This document shows positions 1 to 7,845 of a DNA stretch of 33,306 bases, one piece after another (position 1 is the stretch's first letter; every line of letters begins with the position of its first letter). The notes beneath the pieces were generated by a model, which saw only the letters and a list, made by a program, of their open reading frames with translations, ran no database searches and was not told the origin of the DNA. The position numbers and the translations under genes were made by a program. Location of the stretch: contig JAKAMR010000017.1 in the NCBI GenBank assembly GCA_021812785.1, forward strand, positions 1-33,306. Reading direction: 5' to 3'. The stretch comes from Nitrospirota bacterium. GTDB taxonomy: Bacteria > Nitrospirota > Thermodesulfovibrionia > Thermodesulfovibrionales > JdFR-88.

Positions 1-1389
1 ACCCCCGGAAAGCCGTTTTTTCTCGTGGTAAACGCATAAATGAAAGGCCTCCTTGAGAGCGGCCCTGAATTTCTCTACGTCCTGCGAGGGTTTTACTGAG
101 ACAATGCCCTCCGGATTTTTAACCAGGGGGAAATGCATCATTGCCATATCAAAAATGTAATAATCAGAATCCCCGATCACCCGCAGTTTGCCCGTTGTCA
201 GGCCACCCTCCGGTTTCAGGTCGGAAAATGAGCTATCGGTCAGGAGAGCACCCTTATGGTCTTTAATTTGAAGGAAGCGCCCCATAAGCGAAAGCAACTC
301 TTGGTTTGCCCCGAAATAGCCTACGTTAGCTGCCGGAGGCAAATTCCCCAGATGGTTGGCAAGGAACGGAAAGACGTGAGTGGTATCGTATATCTCTCCA
401 TGATTGAAAGAATCGGAGTTCATGATATCAAAGCTCACGTCTTCATGCATCCCGGGCAGCAGCGCTTCAAGCGCCTTGTCGAACCGGTTCCGGTCCTCAC
501 CGGATATAATCTCCTCTATCTCCTCCGTTGCGCAACCCCAGTTGTCCCTTTGTTCGGGCAGGAAAGGCGTATCGACGGACCAGATAAACTTTTCAAGGTC
601 GTTTTCGGTCCTCGTTCGGGCCGTGTGCATGAAGGTGGCCTGCCTTGTATGGTCCAGGTGATAGGCGAACACCTTGTCGAGCAACGACGAGGTCTGGCCG
701 TTCAGCAGATAGAGGCGTTTGCATATATTGGAATCCACATGCCATCCAAGCACCATTTCCTCGTTAAACCCGTCGATCTTGAATATCTGATCCCTCAATA
801 TGAGCTGGAAGTCCCCCGGGCCGTCATAACGTATCTCCTTTTCGGACTCGACCGCATCGTTGAGATGGAGCCTCCGGCCCCACAGCCTCATGGCGGAGAG
901 GGCTGCCCCCGGGTCTGTCCGGTCAAGGGATTCCCATAATGCCTCGGGCACTTCGAACCGCGGCAGCTCGTAAAAACCGTCGGGCAGGCCGGCGGCAAGG
1001 TCCGAGAGCGAAGGGCACCCATCCCTCACAATGAATATCATGTCCGTATTCGTTGACAGCACCCACCGGTTGGCCGGGTTTGAGCGCCTGATGGCGATGT
1101 TCCTTGAAAGGGGCTCAAGAGCTTTGAGCGGAGAATTTTTGCTGTATTTCCGGTACATTGCCGGACGCAGCCTGAGCGTCCTCAGGAGTCTTCTGGCCTT
1201 TGCGGTGAACAGATCCTGCACCGCCTCGGTAAACGTGGGCGCGTCGTCTGGGGTATTGCAGTCAATGAATATGATCTCGTCTTCCGGATGGGTGAGCACC
1301 TCCGCGATGCAATTGATGCTCATTACCGCCCTTTTAGGAAGGTTGTACCCATAGGAATCATTGCGGCCGTACAGGATTACCGATATCAT
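1..1389 (-). CDS. GT-A type glycosyltransferase, partial (3' end off the left edge)
   Basis: The reading frame is open from an ATG at 1389 to the window edge, giving 463 residues without a stop. The start follows GGGGGAAGG and lies 9 bp after the stop of the upstream glycosyltransferase, so it is probably co-translated. The N-terminus (MISVILYGRNDSYGYN) looks like a GT2/GT-A nucleotide-binding start. NTDMIFI near residue 115 is a plausible metal-binding DxD-like segment. A stretch around residues 195-220 (GPGDFQLILRD, then GFNEEMVLGWHVDSNICKR) resembles the acceptor-binding region of galactosyltransferase C-terminal (Glyco_transf_7C) domains. About 200 further residues of unrecognised sequence follow. 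As the last gene of the polysaccharide cluster it probably adds a sugar to the repeat unit or its terminus. Donor and acceptor cannot be told from sequence. Confidence 0.8.
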   Translation of the reverse strand, partial: MISVILYGRNDSYGYNLPKRAVMSINCIAEVLTHPEDEIIFIDCNTPDDAPTFTEAVQDLFTAKARRLLRTLRLRPAMYRKYSKNSPLKALEPLSRNIAIRRSNPANRWVLSTNTDMIFIVRDGCPSLSDLAAGLPDGFYELPRFEVPEALWESLDRTDPGAALSAMRLWGRRLHLNDAVESEKEIRYDGPGDFQLILRDQIFKIDGFNEEMVLGWHVDSNICKRLYLLNGQTSSLLDKVFAYHLDHTRQATFMHTARTRTENDLEKFIWSVDTPFLPEQRDNWGCATEEIEEIISGEDRNRFDKALEALLPGMHEDVSFDIMNSDSFNHGEIYDTTHVFPFLANHLGNLPPAANVGYFGANQELLSLMGRFLQIKDHKGALLTDSSFSDLKPEGGLTTGKLRVIGDSDYYIFDMAMMHFPLVKNPEGIVSVKPSQDVEKFRAALKEAFHLCVYHEKKRLSGG

Positions 1390-1398
1390 GCCTTCCCC

Positions 1399-2685
1399 CT
1401 AGAGCACCTTTTTGTAAGCGTCATACAGCCTCTCTTTATATTTTTCCATGCTGAAAAGCGCCGCTCTTTCCATGCCGGCCCTTGCAAACCGCTCTCTCGC
1501 CACGGGATTCAAGATAAGCCCTTCAATCGCGTCCTTCAGCGAGCTCACATCATACGGATCCGTATAGAGGGCCGCATTTCCACACACCTCCGGCAGGGAC
1601 GCTACATTGGACGTTATCACGGGGCAGCCAAAAGACATGGCCTCAAGCGGGGGCAGGCCGAAGCCTTCGTAGATGGAAGGGAAGACCAGGCAATAAGCCC
1701 CAGCATAGAAAAATGGGAGCTCCCGGCGGGAGACGTTCTCCAGTATCTTTACGTTATGCATTTCCTTGTTTTCTAACTCGTCCGCCCAAAGCCAGCCTTT
1801 CCGCCCCACGATCACAAGAGGCATCCCTATGCTCAGACGGCCATAGGCATCCAGGAGGCGGCCTATGTTCTTTTTCGGCTCGATCGTGCCAACGAAAAGA
1901 ATATATTTCCCTTTTTTAAGTCCGTACCTTTTTAAAGAGCTGTATATCTCCGCCTCGCTAGGTTTCGTCGGCTTGACCTGATGGACTGGCTGATAGGTCA
2001 CAAATATTTTTTCAGGGGCAACATCGAAAATGGAAAGGATGTCCTTCTTCGTGTGCTCGGAGATGGTGATTATCAGATCCGAATCTTTTATGGAGGTCTT
2101 CAGGAGCTTGTAATATGCCTTTTTGTTATCCAGGGTCGCATAGGGCAGCTTCAGGGGAATAATATCGTGTATGGTGGTGATCTTTTTTGCCCCCTTTATC
2201 CTTATAGGAAGCGGATAGGTGGCATGCCATAGCGCTATTTTCCCCGGGACGGATATCGTCGTTGCACCGAGGCCAAGCTTATAGCGCCTGTTGGCAACCG
2301 AATAACATTCATGCAGCCCGTAAAGCCCGACTGAACTCAGGAACTCTTTTTCACCCCCCCTGGTCACGACGGTGTGAGTTCTGCGCACCTCGCTTGCCCT
2401 TCTGAAGGGCTTTGCAATAGTTAAAGTGGTCTGCATCTTCCTGACAATTTTCGGTGTAAATTTTTTCGGAGTGTCAGCATCGGTAACATCGAAGAAGAGA
2501 ATTTCGTCCAGGAGCTGGTCGGAAACGGCATCCACTTTGTAACATTTGCTGGAAAGCATCCCAACTTGGGTTCCCATTGCCTTCAGCGCGGCCAGAAGGC
2601 TCATGCCGTAAGTCTTTATGCCAGTGCCGTTTGGCATCTCCAGATTAAAACCGTCTACAAGCACCTTCAGGCCTTTGAGGTCCAT
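1399..2685 (-). CDS. GT4-family glycosyltransferase
   Basis: This is a retaining GT-B glycosyltransferase (glycosyl transferases group 1) that probably adds sugars to a lipid-linked surface polysaccharide at the inner face of the cytoplasmic membrane. The N-terminal Rossmann half starts [20 protein letters not shown]. The linker holds [11 protein letters not shown] and a typical [11 protein letters not shown] strand-helix. The C-terminal donor-binding half has [20 protein letters not shown] and the E-x7-E signature in [18 protein letters not shown]. The open frame extends upstream to a GTG at 2754, only 6 bp from the end of the ABC ATPase gene. The ATG at 2685 is preferred because GGAAAG precedes it and family similarity begins there, giving 428 residues. 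WbdA/WbdB-like mannosyltransferases are the nearest named relatives I would suggest, without certainty about the sugar. Confidence 0.88.
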   Translation of the reverse strand: MDLKGLKVLVDGFNLEMPNGTGIKTYGMSLLAALKAMGTQVGMLSSKCYKVDAVSDQLLDEILFFDVTDADTPKKFTPKIVRKMQTTLTIAKPFRRASEVRRTHTVVTRGGEKEFLSSVGLYGLHECYSVANRRYKLGLGATTISVPGKIALWHATYPLPIRIKGAKKITTIHDIIPLKLPYATLDNKKAYYKLLKTSIKDSDLIITISEHTKKDILSIFDVAPEKIFVTYQPVHQVKPTKPSEAEIYSSLKRYGLKKGKYILFVGTIEPKKNIGRLLDAYGRLSIGMPLVIVGRKGWLWADELENKEMHNVKILENVSRRELPFFYAGAYCLVFPSIYEGFGLPPLEAMSFGCPVITSNVASLPEVCGNAALYTDPYDVSSLKDAIEGLILNPVARERFARAGMERAALFSMEKYKERLYDAYKKVL

Positions 2686-2760
2686 GATATACCGCTTTCC
2701 GGAGAAAAGAAGCCTCCCGTTCTCTTTTTTAGTGTCAGTTTCGCATTCCGGCACATATCT

Positions 2761-3513
2761 TCAGTTTTTTGACAGGCCATTATAAAGCAGGACCGCATTT
2801 TCGACTTTCCCGCTTGAAGCGACGCGGCCATTTTGAAGAAAAGCTGCCTCGTCGCATATCTCTTCCACAGACCCCGGGGAGTGGGAGACAAATACAATGG
2901 TTTTGCCCCTTTTCTTAAATTCATGTATCTTCTGCTTGCTCTTTATCTGGAACGAAGCATCCCCTACGCTTAGGATCTCGTCAAGCAGTATTATATCAGG
3001 GTCTATGTTTATAGCCACGGAAAAGGCGAGCCTGCTGTACATGCCCGATGAATATGTCCTTACAGGCTCGTCCATTACGTCCCTGAGCTCTGCAAAATCC
3101 ATTATCTCATCGTATTTTTTCTCTATTTCGCGCTTTTTCAGGCCAAGTATAAGGCCGTTTATCAATATGTTTTCCTTACCCGTGAGGTCCGGGTGAAAAC
3201 CGGCGCCAAGCTCCAGCAGCGGAGTGATGCTGCCATATGTCCTGATCTGGCCCGACGAAGGAGAGATGATGCCTGCAATCAGCTTTAACAGCGTGGATTT
3301 CCCCGCGCCATTTTTGCCCATGATGCCGAAGGTCATGCCTTTTTTGATGTTAAGAGAAAGGTTTTCAAGCACCGTGACAAGCGTCCTGGGCTGGGGCCTG
3401 AATCCTCTTCTGGCAAAATCAACAAACATCGTCTTTATCGTGCCGTGCCTGACCGTGACCTTCTTGAAACGCTTGGTCATATTGACGATCTCTATCGCGT
3501 TTTCCGTTCTCAC
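2761..3513 (-). CDS. wzt: Polysaccharide ABC exporter, ATP-binding subunit (Wzt/KpsT/TagH type)
   Basis: This is the ATPase of an ABC-2 exporter that moves an undecaprenyl-linked glycan or polysaccharide across the inner membrane. Motifs in order are Walker A GIMGKNGAGKSTLLKLIAG, signature YSSGMYSRLAFSVA, Walker B IILLDEILSVGDASFQIK and the H-loop VFVSHSPGSVEEICDEA. The open frame runs back into the permease gene, but a GTG at 3513 overlaps the permease stop (GTGA) and has GGAG 5 nt upstream, so translational coupling fixes the start there (250 residues). The chain ends soon after the H-loop region. It therefore lacks the roughly 150-residue C-terminal carbohydrate-binding domain of O9a-type Wzt proteins, and resembles the short forms that export without recognising a modified chain terminus. 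Confidence 0.93.
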   Translation of the reverse strand: MRTENAIEIVNMTKRFKKVTVRHGTIKTMFVDFARRGFRPQPRTLVTVLENLSLNIKKGMTFGIMGKNGAGKSTLLKLIAGIISPSSGQIRTYGSITPLLELGAGFHPDLTGKENILINGLILGLKKREIEKKYDEIMDFAELRDVMDEPVRTYSSGMYSRLAFSVAINIDPDIILLDEILSVGDASFQIKSKQKIHEFKKRGKTIVFVSHSPGSVEEICDEAAFLQNGRVASSGKVENAVLLYNGLSKN

Positions 3514-4292
3514 AGGCACTCCGCAAACAGGTCTTTCCTGGAATGGTAGTAATGAAAGCCCACGATGTAGGTCATCAGTGCGATCACGACCAGAAAAATC
3601 ATGTAGCCTGGTCTTGGAAACGTATCGTAATAGAATACGCCCTGGTAACACTTTATAAGGTAGGCTATGGGGTTCAGGTACACCAGGTTTCGAAGCCTTT
3701 CAGGCAGCTGCTTGTCAAAATACATGACCGGCATGACAAAAAAAAGCATCTGCAGGAGGTTCATGACGATGTGATAGGTGTCCCTGTAAAAGACGTTCCA
3801 TGTCGCAAAAAAGAAGGCGATGCCTATGCTGATCAAAAACTGTATGGCGATGAGAAAGGGGAAGACAAAAAGCGGAAACCCCAAAGGCACCCTGTAAATG
3901 AGCACGAAGACCAGAAGGACAGGGACGGAGAATATGTAATTAAGGAAATTCGACATGACCTTTACGATGACCACGATCTCTGAGGGCAGGGTGGATTTTG
4001 TGATAAAACCGCCGGCCCCCACAACGGAAATCGTACCCTCGTTCAGCGATGAAGAAAACCAGTTGAACACGAGCACGCCGCTGAAAAAATAGACCGGATA
4101 GGCCTTGGCAGAGGATTTGAATATGACGGTGAATAAAAATGTATATATGCTAAGCAGCAAAAGCGGGTTTACAAGCGTCCAGAGAAAACCCAGCGCGGAC
4201 CCCCTGTAGCGCAGCTTCAGTTCCTTAAGCGCCAGGATCCATATAAGGTAGGAGTATTTGAATATATAAAAAGGCTTTTTAAAATAATTCAT
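3510..4292 (-). CDS. wzm: Polysaccharide ABC exporter, permease subunit (Wzm/TagG type)
   Basis: This is the ABC-2 type membrane subunit (260 residues) that partners the ATPase encoded immediately downstream. The start region contains LIWILALKELKLRYRGSALG, the amphipathic interface helix typical of Wzm, KpsM and TagG permeases, followed by WTLVNPLLLLSIYTFLF. About six hydrophobic segments follow. The family hallmark near the C-terminus, YLNPIAYLIKCYQGVFYY, is present. The gene overlaps the ATPase gene by 4 bp. The ATG at 4292 has only a weak ribosome binding site (CCGGAAA). The 450-bp stretch upstream has no convincing gene, so a promoter probably lies there. Confidence 0.94.
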   Translation of the reverse strand: MNYFKKPFYIFKYSYLIWILALKELKLRYRGSALGFLWTLVNPLLLLSIYTFLFTVIFKSSAKAYPVYFFSGVLVFNWFSSSLNEGTISVVGAGGFITKSTLPSEIVVIVKVMSNFLNYIFSVPVLLVFVLIYRVPLGFPLFVFPFLIAIQFLISIGIAFFFATWNVFYRDTYHIVMNLLQMLFFVMPVMYFDKQLPERLRNLVYLNPIAYLIKCYQGVFYYDTFPRPGYMIFLVVIALMTYIVGFHYYHSRKDLFAECL

Positions 4293-4525
4293 GTAAAAAA
4301 ATAAATTTCCGGTTTTTTAGGGTCTGCCTTGACCGGGAAGAAGCCGGTCTGAATAAAAAACCATGCCGGACTTCGGCCCCTTTCTTTCCAAACAATACTT
4401 GCCGCGGGACCCCCAAAAAAATCTCCTCTTATGCCCTCATGGGCCGCCCCCTCTTCCCTTGTACCGGTAATGGGAATGGCCGGCCTCCGCGCTAAAATCC
4501 CTCTCCTATAGTGGTAGAAAGGCCT

Positions 4526-4531
4526 ATTATA
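4526..4531 (-). promoter_or_regulatory. Possible -10 box for the wzm-wzt-glycosyltransferase genes
   Basis: The minus strand reads TATAAT, identical to the sigma-70 -10 consensus, about 235 bp upstream of the wzm start. A TTGAGA lies upstream but at a spacing of 12 bp, which is too short, so there is no well-placed -35 box. This is a candidate only. Confidence 0.25.
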
Positions 4532-4605
4532 CACCAGGAACCGTCTCAAAAGCATTTTTAAAAAAGCTGCTGCTGTGGCGTCCCATAAATAACTGTCATG
4601 AGTGT

Positions 4606-4672
4606 GTCATTCCCTTGTCCGGAATCGACCTGAAAACAAGGATTCCCGGCGCGCTTCGCTTGCGGGAATGAC
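4606..4672. repeat. 67-bp element with terminal inverted repeats (REP/MITE-like)
   Basis: GTCATTCCC at 4606-4614 is the exact reverse complement of GGGAATGAC at 4664-4672. An imperfect inner pairing (TTGTCCGGAATC with GATTCCCGGCG) also exists. Elements with GTCATTCCC/GGGAATGAC ends are common dispersed intergenic repeats in bacterial genomes. It lies wholly in a gene-free interval. Whether it is repeated elsewhere in this genome cannot be seen from the window. Confidence 0.55.
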
Positions 4673-4678
4673 AACAAA

Positions 4679-4712
4679 CTAATGCTACCCACTTTTGGGG
4701 ACACCACATTAG
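4679..4712. repeat. Small dyad next to the inverted-repeat element
   Basis: CTAATG at 4679-4684 pairs with CATTAG at 4707-4712. Inside these, CCCA and TGGG can pair to extend the hairpin. It begins 6 bp after the previous element. It could be an insertion sequence end, a remnant, or a weak transcription terminator for the gene at 4746-5873, because a T-run lies just outside on the plus strand. None of these is established. Confidence 0.3.
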
Positions 4713-4745
4713 CTGCAGTTTTTTTTTGCGGGCGGGCGGCATTCG

Positions 4746-5873
4746 CTACCTTTTGCCCGGGACAGCGCCCGTCAGAAGCAAAAAATCATCGACAACTTCC
4801 CTGAATTCCCTCCTGAACCGCTCCGCTCCGAACCTTTCGGCGTTTGCCCTTATTTCTCTGAGGTCAAAGCGGCTCTCCGCCCTTTCGAACTCCTCAACCG
4901 CCTGCACCAGGCCGCTTACGGACTGCTCCACGAAAAAAACCCCCGTTCTGCCCTCTATTACGGTTTCCTTCGCGCCCCCCCTGCCATAGGCGATCACCGG
5001 CGTGCCGCACGCCTGCGCCTCTACCGGCAGGAGCCCAAAATCCTCCTCCGCCGCGAACACGAGCGCACGGGCCCGCCCGAGATGATCCTTCAGGACATCA
5101 TTTTCCTGATAGCCAAGCAGATGCACGTTCCCTTTTGCCTTGTCTTTGACCTTTTTGAAATCAGGGCCGTCTCCTATGATCACAAGCTTTCTGCCCATTT
5201 CCGAAAAAGCCTCCGCTATCAGGTCCATTTTCTTATAAGGCACAAGCCTTGAAGCAGCCAGAAAAAAGTCCTCCTTTTTTTCGCGAAGCTTAAATCCCTC
5301 GATATCCACCGGAGGATAAACGACCGTGCTTTCCCTGCCGTAGGCATTTTTTATTCTCTCCGCTATATAAGCCGAGTTGGCAACAAACCGGCTCACACGG
5401 CTGGAGGACCTTATGTCCCAGTTGCGGATGTAATCCAGAAGGAGGTTTGCGGCAAGCCCCTTAAATCCCTTGTCCATGCCGGCTTCCCGCAGGTATTGCC
5501 GCCGCATGTCCCATGCGTAACGGACAGGAGTATGGCAATAGCATATGTGAGCCTGGTCCTTCCGGGTGGGAACGCCCTTTGCCACCGCATGTGAACTGGA
5601 TATTATGAGGCCATAGGAGGACAGGTCCAACCCTTCTATGGCGTGCGGCATCAGTGGAAGCAGCATCCTGTATTTCTTTTTGGCCAGCGGGATTTTTTGC
5701 AAAAAAGAGGTTTTTGCCTTCTTCCCCATCAGGAATTCCCTGCGGTCCCTTTCCGGGAGGAAATCAATCAGGCTGAAGAGGTCGGCATCCGGATAAAGCT
5801 TGAGGATCTGCGCCAGGACCTTCTCCGATCCGGCGCATTGGACAAGCCAGTCATGCACTACAGCTATCCTCAT
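4746..5873 (-). CDS. GT4-family glycosyltransferase
   Basis: This is a retaining GT-B glycosyltransferase of 375 residues from the preferred ATG. It has the N-terminal MRIAVVHDWLVQCAGSEKVL, the mid-protein HICYCHTPVRYAWDMRRQYL characteristic of mannosyltransferase-like GT4 enzymes near WcaJ/WbaP loci, and the C-terminal donor site with AASRLVPYKKMDLIAEAF and E-x7-E in EEDFGLLPVEAQACGTPV. The frame can also start at a TTG at 5882. The ATG at 5873 begins directly at the first beta strand of the family fold but has no well-spaced Shine-Dalgarno sequence, so the exact start is uncertain. It follows the WbaP-type gene by about 80 bp and probably adds an early sugar to the lipid-linked primer. Confidence 0.88.
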   Translation of the reverse strand: MRIAVVHDWLVQCAGSEKVLAQILKLYPDADLFSLIDFLPERDRREFLMGKKAKTSFLQKIPLAKKKYRMLLPLMPHAIEGLDLSSYGLIISSSHAVAKGVPTRKDQAHICYCHTPVRYAWDMRRQYLREAGMDKGFKGLAANLLLDYIRNWDIRSSSRVSRFVANSAYIAERIKNAYGRESTVVYPPVDIEGFKLREKKEDFFLAASRLVPYKKMDLIAEAFSEMGRKLVIIGDGPDFKKVKDKAKGNVHLLGYQENDVLKDHLGRARALVFAAEEDFGLLPVEAQACGTPVIAYGRGGAKETVIEGRTGVFFVEQSVSGLVQAVEEFERAESRFDLREIRANAERFGAERFRREFREVVDDFLLLTGAVPGKR

Positions 5874-5954
5874 CCTCAGCAAAAAAATTCAGCCCCGGGG
5901 AAATACCTGCGCCCGGGCGCAGGTTTCTTGAAAAGCAAATTTTTATCGTTTTTC

Positions 5955-7424
5955 CTAAAAATCCCTGCTGCCCTCTCCCGAAAGCACCACACGCACAGTT
6001 TTCAGCAAAATTACGATATCAAGCCACATGTTCCAGTTCCTCACATACCACAGGTCAAGCTTGACCCGGTTTTCGTAGTCCATTTCGTTCCTGCCGCTGA
6101 CCTGCCACAGACCTGTTATGCCCGGCAGCACGCTGAAACAGAGGGTCGCATTCTCCTTGTAATAGATATCTATTTCTTCCTGGGTAACCGGCCTAGGCCC
6201 CACGAAGCTCATTTCGCCCTTAAGCATGTTGAATATCTGCGGCAGCTCATCGAGAGATGTCGCGCGCAGGAACCTTCCCAGACCCGTGACCCTGGGGTCA
6301 TTCTTAAGTTTCCTGTACGTCTGCCACTCCTGCCTTGCAGAAGGATCGTTCTCGAAAAGGTTTTCCAGCCGCTTCTCTGCGTCCTCATACATCGTCCGGA
6401 ACTTGTAGCACCAGAATGCACGACCGTTTTTGCTTATCCTGCGCTGTTTGAATATGGCTGGCCCACTGGAGGTGGCCTTCACTATCAGGGCAATAACCAG
6501 GATAGGGAGCAGCAAGATTGCGGAAAGCGCAAGCCCGATCGTGTAGTCGAAGAGCTTCTTGAGGATATAATTATGCAGCCTTCTCAGGTTGTTCTTTATC
6601 TCTATGACGATGCCTTCCTGACCGCCAAAATACCTTAATTCCGCCCCCATGACAGCCACGGCGGACATATCGGACATGAACAATGTATTCTCCGCCTTGC
6701 GCTGCACCCTGTTTATGATGTTTGCAAGTCTGTCCTTATTGAGGTCCGGGACAGCTATCATCACATCATGGATGCTGCACCTGTCTATATACCTTTGCGC
6801 TTTGTCCAGGAAACCATGCACTTTGATGCCCTCTATGCGTTCCCCGTTATGGCCGGTTTCGCCGTCCCCGCCTGAACCGTCACCAATAAAGCCGGCAACA
6901 TCGTATCCCAGGTTTTTCTCTTTCTGCACGGCACGGAACGCCCATAGGGCCGCATCTCCCGATCCCAAAATGAGCAGCTTCCTTTTAAAAAAACCCATCC
7001 AGTAGATCAGCCGCTTCATTGCCAGCCTCATCAAAGGGAAAAAAAACAGCGATAAAAAACAGCCGCTGAACAGAAGGGCCCTGGAGATCGATGCCCCTTC
7101 CTTGCCAATGAATAACAGGGTGACAGCGGCAACGGAGATAATGAAAGTGGTCTTCCAGAGCGTCCTTACCTCGTCCCATAAGGTAAATCTCTTTGTATAT
7201 GCGCCGTTATATGCAAGCACGATGAGCCATAAAGGAAAGATCCATCCATACTTCGAGGGCTGGAACTCAAAAGGCGGCGTGGAATGGAAGATGCGCGGCA
7301 ACAGGCCGATTCTGATCGCCACGGAGAAAAATACTATCGTGCCCAGGATAAAAAGGTCTGAAACAACAAGCAAGGCAACGCCTGCTGCAGATTTCATCCC
7401 GGAGCTGAACTTTTTTTTAATCAC
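5955..7424 (-). CDS. wbaP: Undecaprenyl-phosphate sugar-1-phosphate transferase (WbaP/WcaJ family)
   Basis: This polytopic initiating phosphoglycosyltransferase transfers a sugar-1-phosphate from a UDP-sugar to undecaprenyl phosphate, starting the repeat unit. The 489-residue product has an N-terminal bundle of four or five membrane helices (to about residue 140), a CoA-binding-like Rossmann segment beginning KRKLLILGSGDAALWAFRAV, then a hydrophobic re-entrant helix and the catalytic bacterial sugar transferase domain from about residue 289. That domain contains FKQRRISKNG, CYKFRTMYEDAE, the Asp-Glu pair in SLDELPQIFNMLKGEMSFVG, PRPV and GITGLWQVSGRN. The frame opens with GTG (7424). A later ATG at codon 10 is the alternative start. 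WbaP enzymes use UDP-galactose and WcaJ enzymes UDP-glucose. The adjacent epimerase and dehydrogenase make a UDP-HexNAc-derived donor also possible, so the substrate is open. Confidence 0.92.
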   Translation of the reverse strand: MIKKKFSSGMKSAAGVALLVVSDLFILGTIVFFSVAIRIGLLPRIFHSTPPFEFQPSKYGWIFPLWLIVLAYNGAYTKRFTLWDEVRTLWKTTFIISVAAVTLLFIGKEGASISRALLFSGCFLSLFFFPLMRLAMKRLIYWMGFFKRKLLILGSGDAALWAFRAVQKEKNLGYDVAGFIGDGSGGDGETGHNGERIEGIKVHGFLDKAQRYIDRCSIHDVMIAVPDLNKDRLANIINRVQRKAENTLFMSDMSAVAVMGAELRYFGGQEGIVIEIKNNLRRLHNYILKKLFDYTIGLALSAILLLPILVIALIVKATSSGPAIFKQRRISKNGRAFWCYKFRTMYEDAEKRLENLFENDPSARQEWQTYRKLKNDPRVTGLGRFLRATSLDELPQIFNMLKGEMSFVGPRPVTQEEIDIYYKENATLCFSVLPGITGLWQVSGRNEMDYENRVKLDLWYVRNWNMWLDIVILLKTVRVVLSGEGSRDF

Positions 7425-7842
7425 GCGAAACGGCCCCGCGACTTTCGACTGGAAGAAAAACGGCCTTCAGCCCATAGGAAAAATTTTGATCTCAAGTCCC
7501 CTCTTTGAAATGCCTGAAATAAATTTATGTAGAATTTTAATTGCAAGCCCTGCCTGAAAGCAACATGCCCGTCGGGACCCTCCAGAATCCAGGAGGGCTA
7601 ACTGAGGAAAAAATCTCTTTATAAAAGGGAACTCGCCGCTTGTTGGGCAAAAATAAAAAATCTCTAGGACCTGGCTAAAAATTGATTTTGAAGCGAAAGA
7701 GTGATGGAATCGGGGCAGACAAGGAAAAAAGGGGAAACCGCCCGGAGGCGCAGCAACGCTGCGTTGAGGACGGTTTTTCTTTGATGACGCCGTATGCCGC
7801 GATTCCAGCCTCTTGCAGCCAGAAGCGATTTTGAGATAGGTC
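7425..7842. other. Gene-free interval dominated by a long palindromic element
   Basis: I see no coding sequence. The right half is a 181-bp imperfect palindrome (7665-7845). Between it and the WbaP-type gene is a 6-bp stem hairpin, CCCTCC/GGAGGG at 7578-7597. The A+T-rich stretch at about 7505-7545 could hold a promoter for the WbaP-type gene, but I could not find a well-spaced -35/-10 pair. Confidence 0.6.
7578..7597. repeat. Small hairpin upstream of the WbaP-type gene
   Basis: CCCTCC at 7578-7583 pairs exactly with GGAGGG at 7592-7597 across an 8-nt loop. No T-run follows on either strand, so a terminator role is not supported. Confidence 0.3.
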
Positions 7843-7845
7843 CTA
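7665..7845. repeat. 181-bp imperfect palindromic element (MITE-like)
   Basis: The outer arms match when one is reverse complemented: TAGGACCTGGCTAAAAAT from the left against TAGGACCTATCTCAAAAT from the right, 15 of 18 positions. Further in, GATGGAATCGGGGCA on the left matches GCTGGAATCGCGGCA read from the right. The centre has GCGCAGC-aac-GCTGCG flanked by AAACCG and CGGTTT. Almost the whole element can therefore fold into one long stem. The right outer arm supplies the TAG stop codon (7843-7845) of the dehydrogenase/acyltransferase fusion gene. It carries no gene. The shape is that of a non-autonomous mobile element or a large dispersed palindrome. Confidence 0.7.

Larger units (their letters stand above)
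4293..4745. other. Gene-poor interval with repeat elements, between wzm and a GT4 gene
   Basis: No convincing coding sequence is present. An 88-codon minus-strand frame (4289-4555) has no recognisable protein character. The interval contains a possible -10 box for the exporter genes (4526-4531), a 67-bp element with perfect 9-bp terminal inverted repeats (4606-4672) and a second small dyad (4679-4712). The break in the polysaccharide cluster here suggests that the genes to the left have their own promoter or were joined to the cluster separately. Confidence 0.6.

Noticed and set aside
256..939. Plus-strand open frame of 227 codons near the left edge
   Set aside because: It lies entirely opposite the minus-strand glycosyltransferase frame, which has domain similarity and a good start. 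The plus-strand product has no recognisable features.
4289..4555. Minus-strand frame of 88 codons in front of wzm
   Set aside because: No domain, low protein character, overlaps a candidate promoter, and no good ribosome binding site.
7505..7550. Possible promoter (TTGCAA and A+T-rich run) before the WbaP-type gene
   Set aside because: No -10 box at 16-18 bp spacing could be found, and a sigma-54 reading (AGGCAGGGCTTGCA) has the wrong spacing.
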